Shown: positions 1 to 9,362, counted from the stretch's first letter. The stretch: 64,000 nucleotides of DNA from CAZSVE01 sp964610175 (GCA_964610175.1 CAZSVE010000004.1:3110-67109), one strand, 5' to 3'. The notes: generated by a model from the sequence alone, not told the origin. Made by a program: numbers and translations.

Positions 1-1684
1 ATATCCGCGGGTCGCTGGCCGAGGCATAGCTACCATCGGTTCGCGCCCGCCGCCACAGTGCCGGTGCATTATCGCGTTGCACTTCGATGCGTGCCCCCAG
101 GGCATCTCGTCCCGTCTTGTCCAGGAGCCGAAGACCCAGCCAGTGGTTGTAGCCGCCTACGTCGTTGCGTAGCAGACGAACGAAACCCGTGTTGTTGGTA
201 ACCAATACATCCATGTCGCCATCATTATCCACATCGCCGAAGGCAGCACCCCGGCTGATTTCGGAGAGTGTGAATGCCGGCCCGGCTTGGGCGCTGATAT
301 CCCGAAATTGTCCGTTACCGATATTGACCAGTAGTTGATTGGGTTGGTGATACGGAAGGGGATCGCCCTTTCGAGCGAGTTCGGGAATGGTCTTTACATC
401 GCCATTGACAATAATCAGATCGAGGTTGCCGTCGTTATCGTAATCGGACCAGCCGGTTCCGAATGCGGTGCGGCCCTGGCTCGGTACGGCGATGCCCGTG
501 GCGATGGAGCGATCCTGGAACCAACCACTGCCATCGTTCACATAGAGGGTATTGGTTTCTTCCAGAAGGTGGGTCATGAAGAGGTCTTGATCACCATCGT
601 TGTCGAAATCGCCGGCATCGACGCCCATGCTCGCCTCGGCGGCTCCATCCATATTCACTGCGGTACCGGCCAGAAATGCCTCATTTCGAAAAGTCCCATC
701 CTTTTGATTGATCCATAATTGGTTGGGACGTCCGTCATTTCCCACATAGATATCGAGCCACCCATCCCCATTGAAATCCGCGCTGACCACACCGAGTGCC
801 CCGGCGTCTTCCTTGGCGATCCCCGATTTTCCGGAGACATCCTCGAAGGTTCCGTCACCACGATTGCGAAAGAGCCGACAAGGTATGGGGCGAAAGGTCA
901 ATGGCGAACAGTAATCTCGGCTGCCGTCCGGCGCGTAACAGGACTGGTGATTTTCGATGGAGAAATCCACATAATTTCCGACGAATAAATCGAGCCAGCC
1001 ATCGCGGTCGAAGTCCAGAAAGGAAGCGCTTACGGACCAACGTGGTTCATCTACCCCGGCATCTTTCGTGACATCCTGAAAGGTGCCGTCACCATTGTTG
1101 CGCAGGAGCAGGTTCGATCCATAATTGGTGATGTAGAGATCCGGCCAACCGTCGTTATCGAAATCTCCCACGGTTACCCCCATGCCATAGCCGGTAGCCT
1201 CGATCCGGCTTGTCTCCGTTACATCGGTAAATCGTATTTCGCGCGCACCGCCTTCAGTGACCATCAAGTCGTTTCGATACAGACGATCCCGAGGCGCTTC
1301 TCCCTTGTAGTCGGTCACATCAGGGCATGGAGATTCGATCGAATTCGGTGCGGATTTGCACATTAAGGCATGGCCTTGAACCAGGTATACATCCAGGTCC
1401 CCATCCTGGTCGTAATCGAACAACGCCCCACCTGCACCCAGGATTTCGGAGAAATAGAATTCCCCGGATATCCCACTGAAATGGACGAAGTCGAGTTTGG
1501 ATTCCCCGGCGATCTCGGAGAACATCGCAAACGGCAGGCTATCCGAAGAAGAACCTCCGGCATGGGGATCGAGTAGTGGTTCCGGCGTTGCCGACCTTAC
1601 GGCGGTTGTGGGAGAGAGCATCCAAAAAAACAAAGACAAGAAGACGATGACCTTGCCCGATGGCACAAAGGATTGAAGATTCAT
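1..1684 (-). CDS. FG-GAP/VCBS repeat protein with ASPIC/UnbV domain (CRTAC1-like), 3' end outside window
   Basis: This is a secreted beta-propeller-type protein, read on the minus strand from ATG at 1684 and running off the left edge without a stop. It begins with a signal peptide of about 28 residues whose hydrophobic core is VIVFLSLFFWML. At least seven calcium-binding FG-GAP/VCBS motifs follow, such as FDYDQDGDLDVY, GDFDNDGWPDLY, LDFDRDGWLDLF, GDFDNDGDQDLF and GDVDNDGDMDVL. The last visible residues (GARIEVQRDNAPALWRRAR, then SYASASDP) match the start of an ASPIC/UnbV domain, which normally closes this family. About 561 residues are visible. The family is exported and usually linked to adhesion or ligand binding; the exact role is unknown. 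No co-directional partner is visible, and a repeat copy lies about 100 bp upstream of the start. Confidence 0.88.
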   Translation of the reverse strand, partial: MNLQSFVPSGKVIVFLSLFFWMLSPTTAVRSATPEPLLDPHAGGSSSDSLPFAMFSEIAGESKLDFVHFSGISGEFYFSEILGAGGALFDYDQDGDLDVYLVQGHALMCKSAPNSIESPCPDVTDYKGEAPRDRLYRNDLMVTEGGAREIRFTDVTETSRIEATGYGMGVTVGDFDNDGWPDLYITNYGSNLLLRNNGDGTFQDVTKDAGVDEPRWSVSASFLDFDRDGWLDLFVGNYVDFSIENHQSCYAPDGSRDYCSPLTFRPIPCRLFRNRGDGTFEDVSGKSGIAKEDAGALGVVSADFNGDGWLDIYVGNDGRPNQLWINQKDGTFRNEAFLAGTAVNMDGAAEASMGVDAGDFDNDGDQDLFMTHLLEETNTLYVNDGSGWFQDRSIATGIAVPSQGRTAFGTGWSDYDNDGNLDLIIVNGDVKTIPELARKGDPLPYHQPNQLLVNIGNGQFRDISAQAGPAFTLSEISRGAAFGDVDNDGDMDVLVTNNTGFVRLLRNDVGGYNHWLGLRLLDKTGRDALGARIEVQRDNAPALWRRARTDGSYASASDPRI

Positions 1685-1787
1685 GTGTGCAGGGTATCTT
1701 GTTGTGAAGCAAGTGGTGTTTCGGTAAATCGATTACGGAATGGCTCCCTGGACGAATCGATGTCGCGGCACGAATGCTTGAATATGG

Positions 1788-1899
1788 CTAGCGAAGCTTC
1801 ACTTCGAACCGATGAAACGTGATCTGGTAGTAGTAGAGAAAAATTGGCGTTTCGTAATATGGCGACTCATTTGCCAAGGTAATCGGGAAATAAACAAAT
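1788..1899 (+). repeat. CTAG repeat, full copy
   Basis: Member of the dominant intergenic repeat family. It starts CTAGCGAAGCTTC and ends GGGAAATAAACAAA. It lies between the start of the FG-GAP gene and the end of uppS and points against both genes. Confidence 0.9.
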
Positions 1900-1953
1900 T
1901 ACTTCGAAATCGCGTTACCGTTGCCCGTATGACCGATTTTTGCTGGAGTGAAA

Positions 1954-2781
1954 TTACAGATCGGCAGGATGGATGAGGGGTGAATGGCCGAGTGGATTTG
2001 GCGCCAGGCCCTCCGAGAATGCATTACAAACCACCTGTTCACTGGTTTGTCCAAAGCGTCTTTGGCGAGATGCATAAAAAGCCAAAGCCTCTTCCAATGC
2101 CTTGCGGTCGAAATCGGGCCATAAGACATCCGTAAAATACAGTTCCGTATAGGCGATTTGCCATAGTAGAAAATTACTGATCCGCTTTTCCCCACTAGTG
2201 CGTATAAAAAGGTCTGGTTCCGGCAAATCGCTCAAACAAAGATGCAACTGAATGGTCTCTGGGCAAATATTTTCCAGATGTAGCTGTCCCATCACTACAC
2301 GACGAGCTATTGTTCGAGCCGCCTGGCTAAGGTCCCAACGTCCACCGTAATTTGCGGCAATCACCAAGGTCAAGCCTGTATTACCACAAGTTATGTGTTC
2401 GGATTCCTCTATTACTTGTTGGAGCTTTGTGGTAAAGGCACTTCGATCGCCAATAATCCGCAAACGTACGTTATTTTGATCGAGCTTCTTGGCCTCGTTT
2501 TTCAAGGCGGACATAAACAAATCCATGAGTAAGCCCACTTCTTCGCGAGGTCTTTGCCAGTTTTCGCTGCTAAATGCAAAGAGGGTAAGGACCTTGACAC
2601 CCATTTGTCCACAAATTCGTACAATGCGCCGAACCGAATCGACTCCTGCACGATGTCCCGCGATACGAGGAAGGCATCGCTGTTTTGCCCATCGTCCATT
2701 TCCATCCATGATAATGGCTATGTGACGGGGAACCTTTGGGCTGGGTGATGGATTACTATCAAAACCAATGGGGCCAGACAT
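1954..2781 (-). CDS. uppS: Undecaprenyl diphosphate synthase
   Basis: Cis-prenyltransferase that condenses isopentenyl diphosphate onto farnesyl diphosphate to make the C55 lipid carrier for peptidoglycan and O-antigen at the inner membrane. The 275-residue product has the family signature HIAIIMDGNGRWAKQR near residue 20, with the catalytic Asp in MDGNGRWA. It also has the conserved FAFSSENWQRP block, and late in the chain PDLFIRTSGEKRISNFLLWQ and ELYFTDVLWPDF. The length is normal. In most gammaproteobacteria uppS lies with frr, cdsA and dxr; here it stands alone, about 3.5 kb from frr and on the opposite strand. Confidence 0.97.
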   Translation of the reverse strand: MSGPIGFDSNPSPSPKVPRHIAIIMDGNGRWAKQRCLPRIAGHRAGVDSVRRIVRICGQMGVKVLTLFAFSSENWQRPREEVGLLMDLFMSALKNEAKKLDQNNVRLRIIGDRSAFTTKLQQVIEESEHITCGNTGLTLVIAANYGGRWDLSQAARTIARRVVMGQLHLENICPETIQLHLCLSDLPEPDLFIRTSGEKRISNFLLWQIAYTELYFTDVLWPDFDRKALEEALAFYASRQRRFGQTSEQVVCNAFSEGLAPNPLGHSPLIHPADL

Positions 2782-2890
2782 CTAAGCTCCTTACCCTGTA
2801 GATTTTGAAGGATGAATGTGGAGACCCTTGCATGGTTTGGCGCATATTCCCTTCGAATTCGCGGCGAACTGTTTTTTGCTGAATATTTTG

Positions 2891-2961
2891 TTTATTTCCC
2901 GTTTAGCTTCGCAAATGAACTGATACCAAATCGCGCTCCATTCGAGGCGAAGTTTCGCTGG
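2891..2961 (-). repeat. CTAG repeat, internally deleted copy
   Basis: Has both ends of the repeat (TTTATTTCCCG and GAGGCGAAGTTTCGCTGG) but lacks about 35 bp of the middle. Lies between uppS and hslR. Confidence 0.75.
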
Positions 2962-2990
2962 TATTATCCTCTTCGTCTCATGATTCCCCT

Positions 2991-3428
2991 TTATCGCCCC
3001 ATCAGATCGGAAAGTCGCCGCCGATCTCGCTTGGTAGGCCTCCCCATCCCTCGTACATATTCTGTCTTCTCTACTCGCCGCCGCCGGGCCTCGGTTTCAC
3101 GATTAGCCAGACTTTCCGACGTTTCACGGTAGAGCAGCGCCGCCTCCGAGGGAGAGCGGCGTTGTTTGGAAATACCCTGGAGAACAACTTCCCATTCCAT
3201 ATGGCCACGGCGAATCCGGATTTTGACACCGGGTCGAACCAGTTTCGCAGGTTTGACTCGCTGTTCGCCTACATGAACCTTCCCGCCGGAGATGGCCTCC
3301 GCAGCGAGGTTTCTGGTCTTGAAAAATCTCGCCGCCCACAGCCATTTATCGAGTCGTTGAGCCTCGGACGCAGGAATATCCGATAGACTATTATCCCGTG
3401 TAGCAGCATTATTTTTGCGTGGCATCAA
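2991..3428 (-). CDS. hslR: Heat-shock RNA-binding protein Hsp15 (S4 domain)
   Basis: Small basic protein that in E. coli binds free 50S subunits carrying a stalled nascent chain and helps recycle them. The S4 RNA-binding fold is seen at residues about 24-90: RLDKWLWAARFFKTRNLA, then the GGKVHVGEQRVKPAKLVRPG core. A highly basic tail follows (REtEARRRRVEKTEY, GRPTKRDRRRLSDL), as in the Hsp15 family. The length of 145 residues is typical. Two adjacent Met codons open the frame and either could start it. It is a single-gene unit. Confidence 0.94.
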   Translation of the reverse strand: MMPRKNNAATRDNSLSDIPASEAQRLDKWLWAARFFKTRNLAAEAISGGKVHVGEQRVKPAKLVRPGVKIRIRRGHMEWEVVLQGISKQRRSPSEAALLYRETSESLANRETEARRRRVEKTEYVRGMGRPTKRDRRRLSDLMGR

Positions 3429-3478
3429 AAAATCTTCGCTTCCGTGGCGTTACCCAATTCATTACCATGAACCATTAT

Positions 3479-3509
3479 CGTAAAAACCCGGTTCATCCGG
3501 GTTTTTACG
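3479..3509. terminator. Intrinsic terminator hairpin, bidirectional
   Basis: Perfect 13-bp stem CGTAAAAACCCGG with a 5-nt loop (TTCAT). Runs of A before and T after it allow termination on either strand. It lies just past the 3' end of the small minus-strand gene at 3547-3744 and before hslR. Confidence 0.85.
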
Positions 3510-3546
3510 GGTATTTCTATTACGTCGGCGGATTCTGCAATGTATA

Positions 3547-3744
3547 TTATTTTCCCGCCCAGTTTCCGAAATTGGACTCATCTTTGTTTTCACCGTCCTC
3601 ATAGCCGGCGTCGTATGCCTCCGTAACGCGTTGCTCCTCTCGTTTCGGATTTTGGAGAAAACCGCCCATCCAGCCTTGGACATATTCTTTGTTTACACCC
3701 ATCTTCTCCATTTTTTCGATGCCATCATAATATTGTTGATTCAC
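3547..3744 (-). CDS. Small conserved protein, function unknown
   Basis: A 65-residue soluble protein beginning MNQQYYDGIEKMEKMGVN. It has a motif that looks conserved, VQGWMGGFLQNPKREEQRV, followed by TEAYDAGYEDGENKDESNF. I recognise this as the pattern of a short uncharacterised family seen in sulfur-oxidising and related gammaproteobacteria, but I know of no assigned function. It is acidic at the C terminus and has no signal peptide or membrane segment. A strong hairpin terminator 38 bp past its stop supports it being a real transcribed gene. Confidence 0.75.
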   Translation of the reverse strand: MNQQYYDGIEKMEKMGVNKEYVQGWMGGFLQNPKREEQRVTEAYDAGYEDGENKDESNFGNWAGK

Positions 3745-4315
3745 TGTTTAACTCCCAGTCAGTTACCGTGGATTTCTCGTAATTACCCCCTACGACTAAT
3801 AAAAGCCAAGGTGGCAAAAGCCAAAGAGCAATTATCCATACGCACTCATCCGTCAGCAAGTATGACCCTCGACTTGGCTATGGCCGATTGATTCGTTTAT
3901 TTCCTGCTCATCCTCGCAAATGCGTCGAAATTCCACGAAACGCCCTTTTTGCTTTACCGATGCCAAATCATGTCGGTTCGAGGCAAAGCTTCGCCAGCCG
4001 GATCGAAAAAGGAACTTCTGGCAAGGCCCAGCCCAAAATTCGATAGGACATCGAGCGAGGGGTCTCCGCAAACTCCGAATAACGGTCCATGGTTTTTTGT
4101 TCTCTGTGCACGTTCGTAACGGATTTCTTGTATTCGAAGCATGTCGATATGTCCACTTTTCAGCATACCTTTCGGTTTCGGCCTTGCCGGATTGGAGAAA
4201 CCTGGAATCCATCTGATGAACGGAAACCGCTCGATATGATAGAATCGGAAGGAAATTCGGATAGAAAACAAGTAATTATCTTAATTGAATTTCATCAATG
4301 GCTTTCTGATTTACT
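3745..4315. other. Intergenic region between small gene and thrC
   Basis: 571 bp with no convincing gene. It holds one full CTAG repeat at 3894-3996. I see nothing else I can name; the thrC promoter must lie in the last 300 bp. Confidence 0.6.
3894..3996 (-). repeat. CTAG repeat, full copy
   Basis: Reads TTTATTTCCTGCTCATCC to AAAGCTTCGCCAG on the plus strand. The terminal tetranucleotide is diverged to CCAG. Confidence 0.85.
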
Positions 4316-5419
4316 ATGAATCCATCCCGTTATATCGGTCTTATCGATCGTTACCGCGACCGGCTCCCGGTACGCGAGGATACCCAGGTCATCTGCCTGG
4401 GCGAGGGGAATACCCCCCTCATTCGCTTACAAAATATCCCGCGCGATTTGGCGCGCGATCCTGGCGAGACCCTCGACAACAGGGTCGAACTCTACGTTAA
4501 ATATGAGGGTTTGAACCCCACTGGATCGTTCAAGGATCGGGGCATGACCATGGCCGTAACCCGATCGGTGGAGGAAGGGAGCCGGGCCATTATCTGCGCT
4601 TCTACCGGTAATACCTCCGCTTCGGCTGCGGCCTATGCGGCCCGCGCCGGTATTACCGCTTTCGTGTTGATTCCAGAGGGTAAGATCGCTCTTGGCAAGC
4701 TCGCTCAAGCCATGATGCATGGCGCTATTGTCCTACAGATTCGCGGTAATTTCGATGCCGGGATGCAGTTGGTCAAGGAAGTGGCCGATACTGCCCCGGT
4801 GACCATTGTCAACTCCATCAATCCCTATCGGATTCAGGGCCAAAAAACCGCCGCCTTCGAGATCATGGATGCCTTGGGAAGGCCTCCCGATTATCATTGC
4901 CTCCCAGTGGGCAACGCAGGGAATATCTCCGCCTATTGGCTGGGTTACACCGAGTACTACCGGGACGGTATCGTCGCAACGAGGCCCCGCATGTGCGGTT
5001 ATCAGGCCAGTGGCGCCGCGCCGTTCCTCCGGGGTCACCCGGTGGAAAACCCGGAAACCGTGGCTACCGCCATCCGCATCGGCAATCCGCAATCCTGGGA
5101 TACCGCCGTCGACGCACAGCAGGAATCGGGAGGATGGTTCGATGAATTCACGGACCAGGAGATCCTGGCCGCCCAACGGCTGTTGGCCGAGAAAGAGGGG
5201 ATATTCTGTGAACCGGCCTCCGCCATCTCCCTGGCGGGTGCCTTGCGGGACATCGAGCGTGGGAAGATTCCGGGTGGAAGCCGCGTCGTTTGTACCCTGA
5301 CCGGCCATGGTCTCAAGGATCCGGATACGGCTATTGCCCAAAGCGCAACGCAGCCTACCGTTATCGACGCGAAACTCGAATCGGTACGCAAGGCCATTTT
5401 GGAAAATCTTGGAGTGTGA
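4316..5419 (+). CDS. thrC: Threonine synthase
   Basis: PLP enzyme converting O-phosphohomoserine to threonine, the last step of threonine synthesis, in the cytoplasm. The 367-residue chain is of the short bacterial class. It has the entry motif GEGNTPLIRLQ, the PLP lysine at about residue 73 in NPTGSFKDRGMTMA, the substrate loop ASTGNTSASAAAYAARAG, and the phosphate-binding glycines near LPVGNAGNISAYW. The end is normal and is followed after 1 bp by hisI, so the two are very likely co-transcribed. The neighbouring homoserine pathway genes (hom, thrB) are not in this window. Confidence 0.97.
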   Translation: MNPSRYIGLIDRYRDRLPVREDTQVICLGEGNTPLIRLQNIPRDLARDPGETLDNRVELYVKYEGLNPTGSFKDRGMTMAVTRSVEEGSRAIICASTGNTSASAAAYAARAGITAFVLIPEGKIALGKLAQAMMHGAIVLQIRGNFDAGMQLVKEVADTAPVTIVNSINPYRIQGQKTAAFEIMDALGRPPDYHCLPVGNAGNISAYWLGYTEYYRDGIVATRPRMCGYQASGAAPFLRGHPVENPETVATAIRIGNPQSWDTAVDAQQESGGWFDEFTDQEILAAQRLLAEKEGIFCEPASAISLAGALRDIERGKIPGGSRVVCTLTGHGLKDPDTAIAQSATQPTVIDAKLESVRKAILENLGV

Positions 5420-5420
5420 T

Positions 5421-5816
5421 ATGAGTGAGGATTGGCTTGATGTCATTGCCTGGAACGAGCAGGGGCTGGTTCCCACCATTGCTCAGGATGCGAAGTCCGG
5501 TGATGTTCTGATGTTGGCCTGGATGAATCGGGAATCCCTGAGGTTGACCGTGGAAGAAGGGCGCGCGGTATATTGGTCCCGGTCCCGACAACGATTGTGG
5601 CGCAAGGGCGAGGAATCCGGTCATGTGCAAAGGGTCCTGGAGATTCGAACCGACTGCGATAACGATGTGATACTGCTCGATGTGGAGCAGGCAGGTGGCA
5701 TCACCTGCCACACCGGGCGCAGGAGATGTTTTTTCAAACAGCTGGCAGATGGTGCGTGGCGAGAGACAGAGCCGGTTCTACGGGATGCCAGGGAGATCTA
5801 TGGGAAAGGTCGATGA
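5421..5816 (+). CDS. hisI: Phosphoribosyl-AMP cyclohydrolase
   Basis: Zinc/magnesium enzyme of histidine synthesis that opens the adenine ring of phosphoribosyl-AMP. The start at 5421 (MSEDWLDVIAWNEQGL) fits family length (131 residues) and comes one base after the thrC stop. Family motifs are LMLAWMNRESL, VYWSRSRQRLWRKGEESGH and the metal ligands in RTDCDND, and the cysteines of GGITCHTGRRRCFF. It is the single-domain form, without HisE. It is split from the rest of the his operon and coupled to thrC, so two amino-acid pathways share one transcript. Confidence 0.96.
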   Translation: MSEDWLDVIAWNEQGLVPTIAQDAKSGDVLMLAWMNRESLRLTVEEGRAVYWSRSRQRLWRKGEESGHVQRVLEIRTDCDNDVILLDVEQAGGITCHTGRRRCFFKQLADGAWRETEPVLRDAREIYGKGR

Positions 5817-5944
5817 GGATATCGGTAGATCAAGAGTGCCATCCTATGGATATGGGGTAATTTTTGCTTGCCGTCGGAGACCGACAGAACGGTGAAAAAG
5901 TCCATCACGAGCTTTTTTATGTACGGAACCCGAGAGATGCGGTT

Positions 5945-6060
5945 TTTCGACTCCTTCATCATCGATGGCCCAATTTTGTCGAAAATGGGCCATTGATGAT
6001 GGCGACACACAGTATCGCACATGGAGTGGCGAAGAATTGCATTTTTCACTACCCTGCCAG
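5945..6060 (+). repeat. Family-D repeat
   Basis: A second intergenic repeat type. It has a GATGGCCCA inverted repeat, then GGCGACACACAGTATCGC, then GCATTTTTCACTACCCTGCC. Related copies are near 14040, 41276 (inverted) and 56463. Confidence 0.6.
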
Positions 6061-6111
6061 GGTCGGAGTCAGTCTCCTTCAATTGGTATTTCAACGGTTC
6101 GATATCAACTC

Positions 6112-6220
6112 CAGCGAAGCTTCGTCTCGAACCGACAAGGCATGATTTAGCATCGGCAAAGCAAAATCGGTGCTTTGTAGAACTTGACTCATTTGTGAAA
6201 CTGAGCGGGAAACAAACAAA
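6112..6220 (+). repeat. CTAG repeat, full copy
   Basis: Co-directional with frr; its GGGAAACAAACAAA end is 18 bp before the frr start codon. Confidence 0.9.
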
Positions 6221-6238
6221 CGTAACGGGGTATAACCA

Positions 6239-6796
6239 ATGATCGAGGACATAAAAGTAGATGCGCAAGAGCGAATGCAAAAAAGTATCGAGATGCTGGT
6301 ACACGTGTTCCGCAAGATACGTACAGGCCGAGCACATACGGGTTTACTCGAGCATATCCTGGTACCGTACTACGGCACCGACACGCCACTGAATCAAGTT
6401 GCCAGCATCGCGGTCGGCGATCATCGAACCCTTACGGTGACACCTTGGGAAGCAAAAATAGTGCCGGAGATAGAGAAGGCAATCATGAATGCCGATCTCG
6501 GGCTGAATCCGGTTACCGCTGGAAATGTGATTCGTATTCCGTTGCCACCATTGACCGAAGAGCGTCGTCGCGAAATGACACGTGTCGTACGCCACGAGAC
6601 GGAAACTGCCCGAGTTGCCATTCGCAACATCCGGCGAGACGCCAATCACTCCCTGAAAACACTCGTCAAAGACAAGGCGATCACGGAGGATGAAGAACGA
6701 CGCGCCGAAGAGTCCATCCAAAAACTCACCGACAAATCCATCGCGGAAGTGGACGATTTGCTTCGTATCAAAGAGGCCGACCTCATGGAGGTATAG
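6239..6796 (+). CDS. frr: Ribosome recycling factor
   Basis: Splits post-termination ribosomes together with EF-G in the cytoplasm. The 185-residue product has the family length and blocks: a long N-terminal helix (MQKSIEMLVHVFRKIRTGRA), the domain II core (PYYGTDTPLNQVASI, LTVTPWE), and the C-terminal helices with RIPLPPLTEERRREM and LRIKEADLMEV. The spacing of an RTGRAH block near residue 33 is typical. It is not beside pyrH or uppS as usual; it is a single-gene unit with a CTAG repeat abutting its ribosome-binding region, so that repeat probably contributes to its 5' leader. Confidence 0.97.
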   Translation: MIEDIKVDAQERMQKSIEMLVHVFRKIRTGRAHTGLLEHILVPYYGTDTPLNQVASIAVGDHRTLTVTPWEAKIVPEIEKAIMNADLGLNPVTAGNVIRIPLPPLTEERRREMTRVVRHETETARVAIRNIRRDANHSLKTLVKDKAITEDEERRAEESIQKLTDKSIAEVDDLLRIKEADLMEV

Positions 6797-6984
6797 AACG
6801 TATACGCGATGTTCTTTTTTGGTGTTGGCTACACATTGGGCAGCTCCTCCATGGGGCCGGCATCGGTTTTGGCAACATCGATTTTTCGGAATGCTTCGGG
6901 GACGCCTGAATATTCGCGTTGTGATATCGATGGTCGAGGCGGAGTTGCATACCGATTCCCCCAAAGGTCATCGTCGTAATTACC

Positions 6985-9258
6985 GTGTGCAGCACCATAT
7001 TCCGCGTTGCCGTACCCTCGCCCTTGCGGCGCCTTTTCGATTATCTCCCACCCGAGAATATCAGCGGCCGCGACGCGCCCGACGCACTGTTACCCGGGAT
7101 GCGTGTGCGAGTACCGTTTGGCCGCACGACCCGCATCGGGTTGATCGTCGAAACCACGAAGCACAGCGATATTGCCCCAGATCGCCTGAAACCCGTATCG
7201 GAAATACTGGATTCCAGCCCTCTGCTGCCACCGGACACCATAGCCCTGCTCCACTGGGCGAGTAACTACTATCACCACCCTGTCGGCGATGCCATTTTAG
7301 GCATACTGCCCGCGCTGCTAAGGGACGGACGCCCGGCGCGGGTACAAGGTCCGCTCTGGTGGCGACTGACAGCCGTGGGCAAAGCACACACCGCTGAGGA
7401 ACTATCCCGCGCCCCTCGCCAGGCCGCACTGTTCAGCGCGCTTTGCGACCGCCCCGATGGCGTCCCGGACCAGGAACTCAAGCTTGCTTTCAGCAACCAC
7501 ACCCCCGCGCTACGTTCCCTGGAGAAAAAGGGCTGGGTGGAATCCTTCCCGTCTCATTGCTGGGAGAGCCCACAAAGCTTGCCGCGGGTTTCCAGGCCAC
7601 GCTTGGAGCCCGCCCAGCTACTTGCTATCGAGGCCATTACGGCCTCCCGAGATCGATTCCAATCCTTTTTATTGGATGGCGTTACCAGCAGTGGCAAGAC
7701 CGAGGTCTATCTCGCCGTTATCGAGGACGTCGTATCCCGGAATCGGCAAGCGTTGGTGTTGATCCCGGAAATTGGATTGACGCCCCAAACCGTTGCCCGC
7801 TTCAGGCAGCGCATGTCGGTGCCGGTGGTGGTGTTGCACTCCGGCATCACCGATTCGGAGCGCTTGTGTAGTTGGTCCGCGGCGCGGGATGGACAGGCCA
7901 TGGTAGTCATCGGCACTCGATCCGCCGTGTTCGTCCCGCTCCACCGACCCGGGGTCTTCATCGTCGATGAGGAACACGACCTCTCCTACAAGCAACAGGA
8001 TCGCTTTCGGTATTCGGCGCGGGACGTCGCGGTATATCGCGCCCGGCAAGCCGGGGTTCCCCTCATACTCGGTTCCGCAACGCCATCCCTGGAAAGCCTG
8101 TATAACGTCGATCTTGCCCGTTACCAACGTCTCACATTGCCCAAGCGCGCCCAAGGCGCGCTCCGTCCCGGCTACTCGGTGGTGGATGTTCGCGGGAAAC
8201 CGCTCCGAAACGGTCTATCACACGCCCTGCTGCAAGCCATCGAGGAACGCCTTTCTCGTGGGGAACAGACACTGCTGTTTCTCAATCGTCGTGGCTACGC
8301 CCCGGTGCGCCTGTGCCATCATTGTGGCTGGGTGGCCAATTGTGAACGTTGCGATGCCCATATGGTCTACTACGCCCACCACGCGGCCTCGATGGACGTG
8401 AAAGGTGACCTTTCCTCGGCAAGGGGATGCCTTCGTTGCCACCACTGCGGCGCCGAACGTCCGGCTGTCATCCATTGCCCCGAATGCGGAGGAGAAGACC
8501 TGCGTTCCCTGGGTGTCGGCACGCAGCGAATCATGCCAGCGCTCGCGGAACACTTTCCCAGTGCCAATATCGTCCGAGTCGACCGGGATAGCATTCGAGC
8601 CAAAGGCACACTGGAACAAGTATTATCCGACATAGCCAAGGGAAGCATCGATATCCTGGTGGGGACCCAGATGCTGGCAAAAGGTCACCACTTTCCCAAC
8701 GTAACCCTGGTGGGTATCGTGAATGCCGATGGCGGGCTATTCAGCCCGGACTTCCGCGCCGGCGAGCGCATGGCACAGACCATCGTACAGGTAGCGGGGC
8801 GTGCCGGGCGCGGGGATCGCCCGGGTCAGGTACTCATTCAGACCCACCATCCCGACCATCCCTTGCTACAAGCCCTTATCCGAGACGGGTATCATCGTTT
8901 CGCGCAAATAGCCATGGAAGAACGCCGCGAGGCAACATTGGCACCCTTTTGCCATTTGGCCCTGGTACGTACCCAATCCACGGTCCAGGAGGCTGGCATG
9001 GCATTCCTCGGCGAGGCTCGCGCGCTGGCGAAATCGATGGCGGAATCCCTGCCGGAAACCACCCTCGATATCGTCGGCCCGGTACCCGCGCCCATGGAGC
9101 GGCGGGTGGGACGATACCACGCGCAGTTGTTATTCGAGGCACCGAATCGCGGCGTCCTGCATCGGTTATTGGCCCGTTGGATACCCCGCGTGGAAGGGCT
9201 GAAGTCGGCAAGACGGGTGCGTTGGTCATTGGATGTGGACCCGCAAGAGATGATCTGA
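6985..9258 (+). CDS. priA: Primosomal protein N', replication restart helicase
   Basis: 3'-5' helicase that recognises stalled forks and reloads DnaB. The 757-residue product has an N-terminal fork-binding domain (IFRVAVPSPLRRLFDYLPP), a Walker A motif GVTSSGKTEVYL around residue 233, a DEEH box (FIVDEEHDLSYK), and a GSATPSLESL motif. Zinc cysteines are visible: CHHCGWVANCERC and CLRCHHCGAERP with CPECGGE. The C-terminal helicase blocks are GTQMLAKGHHFP and QVAGRAGRGDRPG. The start at 6985 gives the family N terminus. It is alone; frr lies 188 bp upstream on the same strand. Confidence 0.97.
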   Translation: MCSTIFRVAVPSPLRRLFDYLPPENISGRDAPDALLPGMRVRVPFGRTTRIGLIVETTKHSDIAPDRLKPVSEILDSSPLLPPDTIALLHWASNYYHHPVGDAILGILPALLRDGRPARVQGPLWWRLTAVGKAHTAEELSRAPRQAALFSALCDRPDGVPDQELKLAFSNHTPALRSLEKKGWVESFPSHCWESPQSLPRVSRPRLEPAQLLAIEAITASRDRFQSFLLDGVTSSGKTEVYLAVIEDVVSRNRQALVLIPEIGLTPQTVARFRQRMSVPVVVLHSGITDSERLCSWSAARDGQAMVVIGTRSAVFVPLHRPGVFIVDEEHDLSYKQQDRFRYSARDVAVYRARQAGVPLILGSATPSLESLYNVDLARYQRLTLPKRAQGALRPGYSVVDVRGKPLRNGLSHALLQAIEERLSRGEQTLLFLNRRGYAPVRLCHHCGWVANCERCDAHMVYYAHHAASMDVKGDLSSARGCLRCHHCGAERPAVIHCPECGGEDLRSLGVGTQRIMPALAEHFPSANIVRVDRDSIRAKGTLEQVLSDIAKGSIDILVGTQMLAKGHHFPNVTLVGIVNADGGLFSPDFRAGERMAQTIVQVAGRAGRGDRPGQVLIQTHHPDHPLLQALIRDGYHRFAQIAMEERREATLAPFCHLALVRTQSTVQEAGMAFLGEARALAKSMAESLPETTLDIVGPVPAPMERRVGRYHAQLLFEAPNRGVLHRLLARWIPRVEGLKSARRVRWSLDVDPQEMI

Positions 9259-9267
9259 ATCCCACCT

Positions 9268-9362
9268 CGAAGTACCGGAAAACCAAAGATCCCGAGAAAA
9301 CCAGCGCGTGCGCCAAGACCCACCCCGCTTCAGTCTTGACGCAAAGCGCTAATATGTTCAAA
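9268..9362 (-). repeat. Family-B repeat, inverted copy
   Basis: Reverse complement of the sequence at 10450-10550: GCGCCAAGAC, GAAGCGGGGTGGGTCTTGG and TCTCGGGAT blocks in the same order. Confidence 0.75.

Larger units (their letters stand above)
5817..6238. other. Intergenic region between hisI and frr
   Basis: 422 bp without a gene. It has an inverted repeat at about 5957-6000 (ATCATCGATGGCCCA pairing with TGGGCCATTGATGAT), a family-D repeat ending near 6060, and a CTAG repeat at 6112-6220. Confidence 0.65.
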
